This document shows positions 15,919-24,776 of a DNA stretch of 64,000 nt, piece after piece. This stretch comes from Christensenella intestinihominis (GTDB lineage Bacteria > Bacillota > Clostridia > Christensenellales > Christensenellaceae): assembly GCF_001678845.1 (NCBI RefSeq), contig NZ_MAIQ01000001.1, positions 23,146-87,145 on the forward strand. Direction: 5' to 3'. The position numbers and the translations under genes are program-made. The first letter of the stretch is position 1. Each line of letters begins with the position of its first letter. The notes beneath the pieces are model-generated. The model had not been told where the DNA came from and did not search any database. It worked only from the letters and a program-made list of their open reading frames with translations.

Positions 15919-17350
15919 GCTGCTATACTCTATCAGGTGGCAATTTGCCGTCATCTATCTGGTTCTTGTAGGAATCGTATTTGGCTTGGTATCCATTGCG
16001 GTTTCGTCGCTGGTGGAGGATTATTTAGTCAACCAGCGGATTTCGTCACTGACAAAGGCGGCGAACAGCACTGCGGTCCAGGTAGCGCCGTATCTTTCGG
16101 ATGATGATGCGGGGACAATGTATGATATCGTGGTGAACAACGGAAATGATTCGGGCGGCCGTTTTCTGGTTCTGAATAGTTCCGGGATTGTTGCTGTAGA
16201 TAGTTTTTCCGATTTGAACGGGGTTAAATTGTCGGATCGGGAAGTGAACGACATTTTATATGGCCGGAATTCATCCTCTTACGGGTTTCATTCCATTAAC
16301 GATCCCGGCAGCGGAAATTTCTGGGCCGTTTACTGCACGTCCTCCATTGTCCATAACGGGCAGGTTATCGGGGCTGTGCTCTATTCTTCCAGTATACAGG
16401 ATGTGGTAAACGCAACTGCCATGCTGCAGGAGCGTACGCTTACCATATTTTTGCTTGCCTGCGGAATTATTATTATCATCAGCCTGTTTACGACAAACCT
16501 GATTACAAAACCGATCAAAAAGCTGACCGACGTTGCGATAAAGATTTCCAACGGCGATCTTTCCCAACGGGCGAATATCCGCGGGAAAGGCGAGGTTGCC
16601 GAGTTGGCCCAAACCTTTGATATGATGTGCGGCCGGATACAGAATATGGACCAGCAGAGGAGCGAATTCGTGTCGGATGCTTCCCACGAACTGAAAACCC
16701 CGCTTGCCTCCATGAAAATTCTGGTGGAATCCATGTTGTATCAGGACAATGTTCCGGAGGAAGTTTATAAGGAATTCCTGGGCGATATCAACGGTGAAAT
16801 CGACCGGATGAACAGCCTTATCACAGACCTGCTGCTGCTGTCAAAGATGGACAGCGACATCGTTACGATAAATCTTGAAAAAGTGCGGATTTCCTCCATT
16901 GTAAATAAATGCGTGAATGCCCTTGAACCAATTGCGAAAGAGCGGAATATCCGGGTCAGGACGGATGTCAGCGACGATTTTGAACTGGAGTGCGATCCGC
17001 TGAAGCTGCGGCAGGCGATCAATAACCTGATTGAAAATGCAATCAAATATACGAGCGATGGCGGGCATGTGTTTGTGACGACAAAGCATCATGGCGGCGA
17101 AGGAGCGGTTCGCATTGAAGATGATGGCGTGGGAATGAGCCCGGAGCATCTGGAGCATATTTTTGAACGTTTTTACCGCGTGGATAAGGCTCGTTCCCGC
17201 GAAACCGGGGGAACGGGCCTCGGCTTGCATATTGTGCGCCGGATTGCCCTGATGCACGGCGGACGTGTTGATGTGGAAAGCAAGGAAGGCAAAGGGTCCG
17301 TGTTTACACTCGTGGTTCCGCTGGCCCAGCATACGGAGGACATATTATGA
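15893..17350 (+). CDS. Membrane sensor histidine kinase
   Basis: This kinase of about 485 residues has membrane segment 1 (about 19-40), an extracytoplasmic sensor region to about residue 180, membrane segment 2 (about 183-205), a HAMP domain, a HisKA domain with phospho-acceptor His265 (SDASHELKTP) and an ATPase domain with N-box NNLIENAIKY, G1 DDGVGMS and G2 GGTGLGLHIV. It phosphorylates the upstream regulator. The start is unclear: there is no ATG near; TTG at 15893 directly abuts GGGGAG (15887-15892), while ATT codons at 15899 and 15902 have better spacing. The last 4 nt overlap the next gene. Confidence 0.94.
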   Translation: MAIILRTNKLLYSIRWQFAVIYLVLVGIVFGLVSIAVSSLVEDYLVNQRISSLTKAANSTAVQVAPYLSDDDAGTMYDIVVNNGNDSGGRFLVLNSSGIVAVDSFSDLNGVKLSDREVNDILYGRNSSSYGFHSINDPGSGNFWAVYCTSSIVHNGQVIGAVLYSSSIQDVVNATAMLQERTLTIFLLACGIIIIISLFTTNLITKPIKKLTDVAIKISNGDLSQRANIRGKGEVAELAQTFDMMCGRIQNMDQQRSEFVSDASHELKTPLASMKILVESMLYQDNVPEEVYKEFLGDINGEIDRMNSLITDLLLLSKMDSDIVTINLEKVRISSIVNKCVNALEPIAKERNIRVRTDVSDDFELECDPLKLRQAINNLIENAIKYTSDGGHVFVTTKHHGGEGAVRIEDDGVGMSPEHLEHIFERFYRVDKARSRETGGTGLGLHIVRRIALMHGGRVDVESKEGKGSVFTLVVPLAQHTEDIL

Positions 17351-18327
17351 AGCAATGGAGAAAACTGGTTTGCATGGTCTTGTGCTGCGTTTCTGTTTTG
17401 GGAATCACGGCATGCACACAGCAAATCGAAGCGCCGTCCGCAACGCCTTCGGAGGAAGCGGCAATCCAAATCAATCCGCTGCCCGAAGCAGTCAGCAAGG
17501 ATAAGGAAACGGCACGCTTATATTTCGGATATATGCAGGAAGCGCTTTTGATTGGCGAGGTACGCGTTTTTTCCGTTCCCATCAATGAAAATTCCGAGGC
17601 TTCCATTATTGCGGAATTGATCAAGGGGCCTTCAACCGCCCGCACCGATTTAACACAGCTTATCAATCCAAATACCAAGGTGGTAAATGTTGCCCAGGAC
17701 GGAACGTTCCTCTCCGTAACACTCAGCCAGGAATTTTTAACGCCGCCGGAAACTTCCCCGGCAGACGGGGCTGCCGAAAATGATACCTATGAAAAAACGA
17801 GAAGGATGCTGGCAACCTATTCCATTGTAAATACCATTGTGGAGCAGGGGAATTTTTCCCGCGTACAGATTTATATTGACGACGACGGAACCGGAACGGG
17901 CCGTCCGCTGACGCTCGAAGAAGCGGGACTCGACGGGGAAGGAACCACCGAAGCGCTGGAACGCCGGGGCGCCCTTGACCTGAACGGGCAGAATACCTTG
18001 CGTGAAATTATGAATTGCATTGAAAATAAGGATTGGAATACGCTTTATCGTTATATCTCCTTTAAGAACCTTTACGGAGAAGATAAGCCGTCGCTTGAGG
18101 ATTTCAAAAGCGAAATTACCACTGCGAAGCTCGTCGTTTCGGATGTTGAAATCGGCGACGAAATACAAAGCGCGGATGACCTTACCGAAGTTGTAATGGC
18201 AAGCTATGTATTAAAGCTGCGCGATGGGGACGCGAAAACGGTCTCAAATGTTCCAATCCGGTTAATTCTGGAAAATGATGTATGGAAAATGACGTATACT
18301 ACATTCAAACGAAATTTCTTGTCATAG
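17347..18327 (+). CDS. GerMN-domain lipoprotein
   Basis: This 326-residue lipoprotein has a signal peptide ending ITAC (lipidated Cys23) and a GerMN (sporulation/germination GMN) domain from about residue 50 to 170, with the pattern ARLYFGY...SIIAELIKGP...SVTLSQEF and the later YSIVNTIVEQGNFSRVQIYI. The C-terminal part (about 215-326) resembles a small NTF2-like or cystatin-like fold but is not assigned. It is translationally coupled to the histidine kinase gene (ATGA), so it may modulate that sensor at the membrane. Confidence 0.85.
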   Translation: MKQWRKLVCMVLCCVSVLGITACTQQIEAPSATPSEEAAIQINPLPEAVSKDKETARLYFGYMQEALLIGEVRVFSVPINENSEASIIAELIKGPSTARTDLTQLINPNTKVVNVAQDGTFLSVTLSQEFLTPPETSPADGAAENDTYEKTRRMLATYSIVNTIVEQGNFSRVQIYIDDDGTGTGRPLTLEEAGLDGEGTTEALERRGALDLNGQNTLREIMNCIENKDWNTLYRYISFKNLYGEDKPSLEDFKSEITTAKLVVSDVEIGDEIQSADDLTEVVMASYVLKLRDGDAKTVSNVPIRLILENDVWKMTYTTFKRNFLS

Positions 18328-18334
18328 GTGATAT

Positions 18335-19783
18335 ATGAAACGGTTGCTGGCTGTCCTGCTCATTGGAATATTGCTGCTTTCAGGCTGTTCCGTCGTGAGG
18401 GAGGACGAGGACACAAATCAACAAAATAATGATGCGGAAACGGAGACGGTAATGCGCACGGTTAATTTGGAACCGAGCATTACCATCAATCCTGCGCTCT
18501 ATTTTCTGGATAAATCAAAATCCGAACCGACGCTTGCCGCGGAAACCCGCAGGCTGGCGGTAGGCCAAAATGAGCGGGCAGAGAAGAAAATCATTGAAGC
18601 AATCCTCGACGGCCCGGCCTCGGATAACTATGCGCCGGTTGCGGAGGGATTCGCCTATGAAGGGATTGAAATACTGCCCAACCTGATAAATGTTTTTTTA
18701 AAAACCGATGAAGAAAAAACCGATGAAGAAATTACGGTGATGGAACTGGCGCTTGTATCCACCCTTGTGGATTTTTCAGGCGTATCCTACATTAACATTT
18801 TTGTCAACGGCGTTCAGGCGGGATACGAAGGCCAGCCGGTCGGCGTACTGCAAAAACCTAAGGGGACGCTCCAGGAAGAGCAGACAAAGATTGAACAGCG
18901 CGCCCGTATGGAAAAACCGTCGATGGACATCATGCTTTATTTTTTGGACCGGACGGAGCAATTTTTAGTGCCGGAGGCAAGAAGTTTCCAATTTGAGACG
19001 AACCGCCCGGAAGAGATGATTAATACTGTGGTGCAGGGGATGATGCGCGGGCCGGAAAACACCTACCAGCATATGTCCGTAATCGATAAAACCATTGCGG
19101 AGCTCATCGGGACGGAAATCGTTACCCTCGAGGACGGGCAGACCATTGTGCGGCTTAACTTCAACAAGGCGCCCGTGGCAATTACGCAGCAATTTAGCGA
19201 TGGGGAAAAAATTGCGGCGTTGGCCCTTGCAAAAACAATTATTGGGTTTATGCCGGATATAGACGGGATAGAAATATATGTAAACGGCAGTGCGCAGGCG
19301 GAGCCGGTTGTTTATACCCAGCCAATGAGCGACGAGCTGCTCGGAAACAATATTCTTTTGTATTTTCCAAATTCCACATATACTTTATTTATGAGTGTGG
19401 AGCGTATGGTGGCGCAGGGAACGGCAGGGTATCCGGAAGAAATTCTTGCGGAGTTGATGCGCGGCCCGGCAGGAATGGACGATAAAGACGTGAGCCCGGC
19501 GTTTTTGTCGGGTATTTCGATGGATGACGTGAACGATGTCTATCTGGCGGGAGATACGGCGGTTGTTGATTTTAACGCTTCCATTTCCGGAAAGCTGGAA
19601 GGAATCAGCCGGAAGGATGAATCCATGATGATTTATTCAATCGTTAATACGTTGACCAATATTGAAAATATTAAACGGGTCCAGTTCCTGCTTAACGGCG
19701 AGCGCGTGGAAAGCCTCGGCGGCGGAATTATTAATGTGGTCGACCCGCTGCTCAAAAACCCCGGAATCATCAAAGACGAATAA
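18335..19783 (+). CDS. Lipoprotein with three GerMN domains
   Basis: This 482-residue lipoprotein (signal peptide LLLSGC, Cys18) contains three repeats of the GerMN pattern, recognisable by ALYFLD / IMLYFLD / ILLYFP openings at about residues 54, 195 and 343, each followed by an ILDGPA / MMRGPE / LMRGPA turn. GerMN domains occur in envelope and spore-associated proteins; their biochemical role is not well defined. It follows the single-domain paralogue by 7 nt and lies in the two-component operon. A role at the cell surface is inferred. Confidence 0.83.
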   Translation: MKRLLAVLLIGILLLSGCSVVREDEDTNQQNNDAETETVMRTVNLEPSITINPALYFLDKSKSEPTLAAETRRLAVGQNERAEKKIIEAILDGPASDNYAPVAEGFAYEGIEILPNLINVFLKTDEEKTDEEITVMELALVSTLVDFSGVSYINIFVNGVQAGYEGQPVGVLQKPKGTLQEEQTKIEQRARMEKPSMDIMLYFLDRTEQFLVPEARSFQFETNRPEEMINTVVQGMMRGPENTYQHMSVIDKTIAELIGTEIVTLEDGQTIVRLNFNKAPVAITQQFSDGEKIAALALAKTIIGFMPDIDGIEIYVNGSAQAEPVVYTQPMSDELLGNNILLYFPNSTYTLFMSVERMVAQGTAGYPEEILAELMRGPAGMDDKDVSPAFLSGISMDDVNDVYLAGDTAVVDFNASISGKLEGISRKDESMMIYSIVNTLTNIENIKRVQFLLNGERVESLGGGIINVVDPLLKNPGIIKDE

Positions 19784-19799
19784 CGACGGAGAACAGACA

Positions 19800-20312
19800 A
19801 TGGACATAAAGACAAGAAGACTTACAACAACAGCGGTTACAGCCGCCCTGGTCTACGTAGTAACCATATTGCTGGTAATTCAGGTTCCTGCCGTGAAGGG
19901 CGCTTATTTTAACCTCGGAGATGTGATTATTTACTGCTCCGCTTTCATTTTAGGCGGGCCGTATGCGGCGGCCTCCGCGGCAATCGGAAGCGGCCTTGCC
20001 GACCTCACCGTCGGGTCTACGGTCTATATTCCCGCAACGATCATTATCAAAGCCTGCATGGCGCTTCTCGTTGGGGCCATTACAAAAAAAAGCAATTCAT
20101 TTAAACATTATGCGGCCGCCTGTGTGGCCGCCGCGCTTGTCATGGCTTTTGGATATTTTGGATATGAAACCTTTCTGGTCGGCCCGGGAGGGGCGCTGCT
20201 TACGTTGATACCGAACCTGATTCAGGCGGGATGCGGCGCGGCGCTCGCGCTCGTGCTTTATCATCCGATGGCAATGATGAGGACAAAAATGAATCTGAGG
20301 GCAATGGCATGA
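19800..20312 (+). CDS. ECF transporter S component
   Basis: This 170-residue integral membrane protein looks like the substrate-binding S component of an energy-coupling-factor vitamin transporter: an N-terminal RRLTTTAVTAALVYV segment, a NLGDVIIYCSAFILGGPYAA segment typical of the family, and five to six hydrophobic spans. No EcfA or EcfT gene is adjacent, so it would use a shared energising module. Substrate unknown. ATG at 19800 follows GGAGA by 7 nt; the upstream open frame lies within the previous gene. Confidence 0.8.
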   Translation: MDIKTRRLTTTAVTAALVYVVTILLVIQVPAVKGAYFNLGDVIIYCSAFILGGPYAAASAAIGSGLADLTVGSTVYIPATIIIKACMALLVGAITKKSNSFKHYAAACVAAALVMAFGYFGYETFLVGPGGALLTLIPNLIQAGCGAALALVLYHPMAMMRTKMNLRAMA

Positions 20313-21025
20313 AAGTTACAGTGCTCGGAAAATACGGGCCTTACCCAAAGCAGGGCGGGGCAACGACCTCTTATCTGGTGGAATGCGGCGGGAAAAAGGT
20401 ACTGCTTGATGCGGGCAGCGGAAGCCTCTCGCGTGTGCAGGAGTTTTGCGCGCTTGATGATCTTGACCTCGTTATACTGACTCATTTGCATTCCGACCAT
20501 TGCAGCGATATGTTTATTCTGCGCTATGCGCTGAAGGGGAAAACGCTCCCCGTATTCCTGCCCCGTATGCCTGAAAAAGAGTATGGAATCCTGCATGCCT
20601 GTCCATGCTTTGATACGGTGGAAATTTCGGAAACGTTGGATTGCGAAATTCCCGGAACAAATGTAAAGCTTTCATTCTGTAAAACGATTCATCCTGTGGA
20701 ATGCTATGCGGTTAAATTCCGGGAAGGGCAGGACAGCTTTGTGTTTTCCGGCGATTCGCGCTATAGCGGCCCTTTAACGGATTTTTGTAAAGGAACCGGC
20801 ACCTTCTTGTGTGACAGTGGCTTTTTATCCTCTCAGGAGGATACGGGAGCGCTTCCGCATATGTATGTCAGGGAAGCTGCCCTTACGGCACGGAGGGCGG
20901 GTGTAAAGCGCTTGCTGCTTACCCATATTAATCCTGTTTACGAGGAAAAAAAGCTCCTGGACGAGGCCGCAGCAGTGTTCAGCCCTGTGGAGATTGTGAA
21001 AGAATTGGAACAGTACCATATATAA
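20309..21025 (+). CDS. Metallo-beta-lactamase-fold hydrolase
   Basis: This 238-residue protein keeps the di-metal motif HLHSDH (His59, His61, Asp63, His64), a later FSGDSRYSG segment and LLLTHINP. It resembles RNase Z/phosphodiesterase-like hydrolases of unknown substrate. It overlaps the ECF gene by 4 nt (ATGA). A metallo-beta-lactamase-fold protein downstream of a two-component system and envelope lipoproteins recalls the layout of walRK operons (walRK, yycH, yycI, yycJ), but sequence similarity to YycJ is not established. Confidence 0.85.
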   Translation: MKVTVLGKYGPYPKQGGATTSYLVECGGKKVLLDAGSGSLSRVQEFCALDDLDLVILTHLHSDHCSDMFILRYALKGKTLPVFLPRMPEKEYGILHACPCFDTVEISETLDCEIPGTNVKLSFCKTIHPVECYAVKFREGQDSFVFSGDSRYSGPLTDFCKGTGTFLCDSGFLSSQEDTGALPHMYVREAALTARRAGVKRLLLTHINPVYEEKKLLDEAAAVFSPVEIVKELEQYHI

Positions 21026-21066
21026 ATAAATGTACCGCACAGCGGTCCCGTTGATTGGGGGAAGAA

Positions 21067-23271
21067 ATGAAGCGCGTCTTAAATCCAAGACCGGTCGCTT
21101 TTCTTGCATTCTTTTTAGTACTGGGCATTGCCGCGGCCTATTATCTCGGCCTGCCCGCAAATATTTCACTGCCCGTATGGGTTTTATGCGCGGGTGTTTT
21201 TTTATTTCTCTTTTTTAAGCAAAACAGGCGGATGTTCACCGCGCTGTACCTGTTTATATTTTTCCTGGGGGCCTTCCTGTTCCAAATGCAGTTTAGCACT
21301 GATTTTTCCGGGATTGAATCGAACGAGGTATACCGGATAACAGGATATGTTTCCGACCGTTCCAAAATGGATGCGGAAACGCATACCTATGTTTTAACAG
21401 ACGTAACGGTTGGGGGACAGGGTTTTGGAAAGAAAGTTCTCTTGTATTCTCCCGATATTCTGGAGTATGGCGATACGGTCGCGATGGAGGGGGAAATCTC
21501 CCTGCCTTCGCCGCCGCGGAATCCCGGAGATTTCGATGAAAAAATGTATCTGGCCGGGAAGGGGGCCGGTTTCAGCCTTTACCGAACTTCGGTTGACGTA
21601 GAAGGCAATCGGCTATCATGGTATCAATATCCGTTTTTGCTGCGCGAAAAAATGGCACAGGGAATCGATCAAATCTTTTCGGAGGAAAGTGCGCCGATTG
21701 CAAAAGCCATGTTTTTGGGGGTGAAGGATGAAATTCCCCAGGAAACAAGGGACAGCTTCTCCAAAACGGGAATCGCGCATATCCTCGCCATTTCCGGACT
21801 TCATGTCGCGATTCTTTCCTATGCCTTTAATTTCCTGCTTAAAAAATTGGGATCGGGACGAAAACCGCGTTTTGCCTTGAATATCGTCCTGCTTATCGCA
21901 TATGCGTCGCTGACAGGGTTCGCGCCCTCTATTTTGCGGGCCGTCCTGATGACTATATTTGTCATTATAGGCAGATGGAAATTCGCAAAACGGGATACGC
22001 TTGTGTTTCTTTCGGCCGCCCTCGTATTCACGTTGCTGGGGAATACTGTCCAGCTTTTTTCACCGGGACTTTTGATGTCCTACGGCGTTGTGTTCGGGAT
22101 ATTATGTTTGAACCCTCCGCTCACGCGGATTTTCCGAAAAATCCATCTGGATAAAGCACGGCTTGATGCCCCGCTTGCAACCTCTCTTTCGGCGACTGCT
22201 TCGGTTTTTCCCATGACCGCCTACTTTTTCAATAATGTTGCGATTGCCGCCCCCCTGGCAAATTTCTTTGCGGTTCCACTCGCGGGAATTATCGTTCTGT
22301 TTACGGGGCTGGGGACTGTTTTTTCGCTTGCGCTCCCGCAAGTAGGGCATATGCTTGCCTTCCCGGCAGAGCTTTCCATTCGGGGGCTTACCTGGCTCAA
22401 TGAGCAAATTGCCCGGAACTCTTTTGGGTTTATTGAGGTAAACGGATTTCCGGTTTGGGCCTGTATTGCTGTCATGGCAATTATTTTCCTGGGATCGGAC
22501 TATATGCTTATAAAACGGAAAGCAAAGGCGCTGGCAGCGGGGCTTCTTGCCGGAGTAATTTTGTTCGCGGGCGTTGCGGCCGTACCATCCGCTCCGGTGC
22601 GTGCGGTGATTTTGGATGTGGGAACGGGAGACGCAATCCACATCTCCGCGGAAGGGAAGGATTACCTGGTCGATAACGGAGGGAATCTTCAATATTCCAA
22701 TATCAGCGATTATGCCGGGAAAAACCGGATTGTTTTTGATGCGGTTATCGTAACAAACGACCGGACAAAAAATTTGCAAAGGCTGGCGGCGGATAACCGT
22801 ATCAAAATGCTGTATGTACCTGGAAATTATATGCCTAAGGAATACGATGCGCAATATCCCGTGAAAGAATACGCAATATATGATAAAATACAAGTAAGCG
22901 ACAATGTTTTGCTTGAAAGCGTGGGAAGCGATGGAAAATATCAATCGCTGGTCCTGCGTTACAAGGGGAAACCGGTATGCCTGTTTGCACAGACAATGCC
23001 GGAAGATATAAATTTTGCGGAGACGGTTCCCGTCCTAAAGCTGGCGGGCGGAGGCAAGGAAGGCGCGGTAACGGATGCGTTTCTTTCGCAGCTCAGGCCG
23101 CGGTATGCGGTTGTTTCCGTAAAAGAAAAGAATAAAAAAGCATTGCCCGATTCCCTGACCGTAGGATTGCTTGAGGAAAAGGGCGTTGAGCTGTTCACCA
23201 CTGCGGAAGACGGTGCGGTGACAGTTTTGGTAAATGAGCAGGGGAACCTTCAAATACAGACGGAAAAGTGA
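21067..23271 (+). CDS. comEC: ComEC/Rec2 DNA-uptake channel protein, degenerate C-terminal hydrolase domain
   Basis: This 734-residue membrane protein has N-terminal membrane spans, a DUF4131/OB-like domain (about 75-180), and the competence domain with the hallmark GIAHILAISGLHV near residue 235, followed by multiple spans. The C-terminal metallo-beta-lactamase-like domain begins with ILDVGTGDA (about 516) and VDNGG, but where ComEC proteins carry the HxHxDH metal motif this one has TNDRTKN (about 562-568), so the putative nuclease is probably inactive. Synteny with holA and rpsT matches the Bacillota order comEC-holA-rpsT. ATG at 21067 follows GGGGG; an in-frame TTG at 21055 is an alternative. 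Confidence 0.9.
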   Translation: MKRVLNPRPVAFLAFFLVLGIAAAYYLGLPANISLPVWVLCAGVFLFLFFKQNRRMFTALYLFIFFLGAFLFQMQFSTDFSGIESNEVYRITGYVSDRSKMDAETHTYVLTDVTVGGQGFGKKVLLYSPDILEYGDTVAMEGEISLPSPPRNPGDFDEKMYLAGKGAGFSLYRTSVDVEGNRLSWYQYPFLLREKMAQGIDQIFSEESAPIAKAMFLGVKDEIPQETRDSFSKTGIAHILAISGLHVAILSYAFNFLLKKLGSGRKPRFALNIVLLIAYASLTGFAPSILRAVLMTIFVIIGRWKFAKRDTLVFLSAALVFTLLGNTVQLFSPGLLMSYGVVFGILCLNPPLTRIFRKIHLDKARLDAPLATSLSATASVFPMTAYFFNNVAIAAPLANFFAVPLAGIIVLFTGLGTVFSLALPQVGHMLAFPAELSIRGLTWLNEQIARNSFGFIEVNGFPVWACIAVMAIIFLGSDYMLIKRKAKALAAGLLAGVILFAGVAAVPSAPVRAVILDVGTGDAIHISAEGKDYLVDNGGNLQYSNISDYAGKNRIVFDAVIVTNDRTKNLQRLAADNRIKMLYVPGNYMPKEYDAQYPVKEYAIYDKIQVSDNVLLESVGSDGKYQSLVLRYKGKPVCLFAQTMPEDINFAETVPVLKLAGGGKEGAVTDAFLSQLRPRYAVVSVKEKNKKALPDSLTVGLLEEKGVELFTTAEDGAVTVLVNEQGNLQIQTEK

Positions 23272-23280
23272 GCGTGTTTC

Positions 23281-24297
23281 ATGAAGGCACAGGAAGCATT
23301 AAAACAGATCAAAGCGGGAAACGTTAAAAACTTCATTATATTAGGCGGAGAAGATGACGCACAGATACAACAGGCGTTCCATGCCATTCTGTCCGCCCTT
23401 GACGTGCAGATGCCGGAACTGAACCTCTCGTTCTTTGAGGAACGGCCGGAGCCCATGACGGTGGTGCGTTCCCTCGAAACATTGCCGTTTATGGGGGAAC
23501 GCAGGGTTGTTGTCATTAAAAATACGGACCTTCTTTCAGCCGCCGCCCCAGGAGAGCTCAGCGCGCCCTTTGAAAAGGCAAACATGCCAATGCAGAATGT
23601 TTTGCTGGTTGTGCACCGGGGGAAGGCGGATAAACGAAAAGCATTTGTAAAATATGTCATAAAAAACGGAATGTTTGTTGAATGTAATGCGATGAAAGAT
23701 AACGAACTTGCCGCGTATATCGTACAGGCGGCCAAACGGAAGAACCTGCTGATTTCCACTAAAAATGCGCAAACCCTCGCTGTGCTTGCGGATGGGGATA
23801 TGGGTGTTGTCGGTAGCGAGCTTGAAAAACTTTCCTGTGTGTGCCGCGGAGATATTACGGCAGACGATATTGAGAAATATGCTGTCAAATCCATGCAATA
23901 TAACGTATATAAGATACATGACCTGCTGGTGGGCGGCCATGCACGGGAAGCGCATACCCTGATTGACCGTATGCTTGCGGAAGAGAACAATCCGATCGGA
24001 TTCCTGACCCTCCTTGCCAATAATTTTCGGCAGATGCTGGTTGCAAGGGCATGCCGGGATGCTCGTTTCCCGGAACAAAAGATTATATCCCATATTATGC
24101 AGGCTACGGGAGCCTGGGAATTTGCCGCGCGCAGGGCGCTCGCACAGTGCAAACAATTCACGGCCCGGCAAATCAGGCGAGCCCTTGAAAAGCTTGCGCA
24201 AATGGATTTTGATGCCAAGCAGGGAATCATCAGCCTGAAAACCGACCTTTATCCGCTGCTTGTGGATATTTATATGAACGCAAACAAAAAAGGCTGA
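23281..24297 (+). CDS. holA: DNA polymerase III subunit delta
   Basis: This 338-residue protein is the clamp-loader delta subunit that opens the beta clamp. It has the N-terminal LGGEDDAQIQQAF segment in the place of the usual LxGxE opening, LETLPFMGERRVVVIKN and the three-domain layout of YqeN/HolA, including LANNFRQMLVARAC in the C-terminal collar region. Position between comEC and rpsT is the standard Bacillota order. The ribosome binding site is weak, so it may depend on translation of comEC, which ends 9 nt upstream. Confidence 0.92.
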   Translation: MKAQEALKQIKAGNVKNFIILGGEDDAQIQQAFHAILSALDVQMPELNLSFFEERPEPMTVVRSLETLPFMGERRVVVIKNTDLLSAAAPGELSAPFEKANMPMQNVLLVVHRGKADKRKAFVKYVIKNGMFVECNAMKDNELAAYIVQAAKRKNLLISTKNAQTLAVLADGDMGVVGSELEKLSCVCRGDITADDIEKYAVKSMQYNVYKIHDLLVGGHAREAHTLIDRMLAEENNPIGFLTLLANNFRQMLVARACRDARFPEQKIISHIMQATGAWEFAARRALAQCKQFTARQIRRALEKLAQMDFDAKQGIISLKTDLYPLLVDIYMNANKKG

Positions 24298-24313
24298 GGG
24301 TGAATCAGCCTTT
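24289..24313. terminator. Bidirectional terminator between holA and rpsT
   Basis: A 9-bp stem AAAGGCTGA / TCAGCCTTT (24289-24297 and 24305-24313) with a 7-nt loop is flanked by A-rich sequence on the left and T-rich sequence on the right, so it can stop transcripts from both strands. The left arm includes the holA stop codon. Confidence 0.8.
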
Positions 24314-24344
24314 CGTATTTTATCTTTATGGGGGAGACAAAAAA

Positions 24345-24608
24345 TTATTCAGCTTTGCTGTTTAACTTTTTTGCCAACTGCGCTTTGGTACGATTTGCTT
24401 TGTTCTTATGGATCGTACCTTTTAAAGCAGCCTTATCTACCGCGCTGACAGCGTCTTTGTACAGATCGCCTGCATTTGCACCGTTTTCAGCGACCGCAGC
24501 CTCGAACTTTTTCAGGTCCGTTTTGAGTGCGGATTTAATCATTTTGTTCTGCAAGGTCTTTTTAGCGATTACTTTTACACGCTTCTTAGCTGATTTAATG
24601 TTAGGCAT
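24345..24608 (-). CDS. rpsT: 30S ribosomal protein S20
   Basis: The 87-residue, strongly basic protein begins [12 protein letters not shown] and contains [10 protein letters not shown] and [20 protein letters not shown], which are hallmarks of S20, a 16S rRNA-binding primary assembly protein. Length is typical. On the minus strand it has its own promoter (24647-24675), a GGGGGG-type ribosome binding site about 8 nt before the ATG and a shared terminator with holA. Confidence 0.98.
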   Translation of the reverse strand: MPNIKSAKKRVKVIAKKTLQNKMIKSALKTDLKKFEAAVAENGANAGDLYKDAVSAVDKAALKGTIHKNKANRTKAQLAKKLNSKAE

Positions 24609-24646
24609 CGTTTCACCCCCCGTAATATTTTAATCCAGCAAATGGT

Positions 24647-24675
24647 ATTTTATCATATTACAAGGCCCTTTGCAA
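24647..24675 (-). promoter_or_regulatory. Promoter of rpsT
   Basis: Read on the minus strand: TTGCAA (24675-24670), 17 bp, TAAAAT (24652-24647). This leaves a leader of about 32 nt before the rpsT start. Confidence 0.6.
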
Positions 24676-24710
24676 GCTATTTTTGGTATGATTGCCGGAA
24701 AGCGGGACTC

Positions 24711-24739
24711 TTTACTCCGCACGTGTCTTGTTATATAAT
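24711..24739 (+). promoter_or_regulatory. Promoter of murI
   Basis: TTTACT (24711-24716), 17 bp, TATAAT (24734-24739): a 4/6 -35 box and a perfect -10 box, about 38 bp before the murI start. Confidence 0.65.
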
Positions 24740-24776
24740 AAAAACCGTCCATAAAAAGAAGAGAACGGGATGGAAT

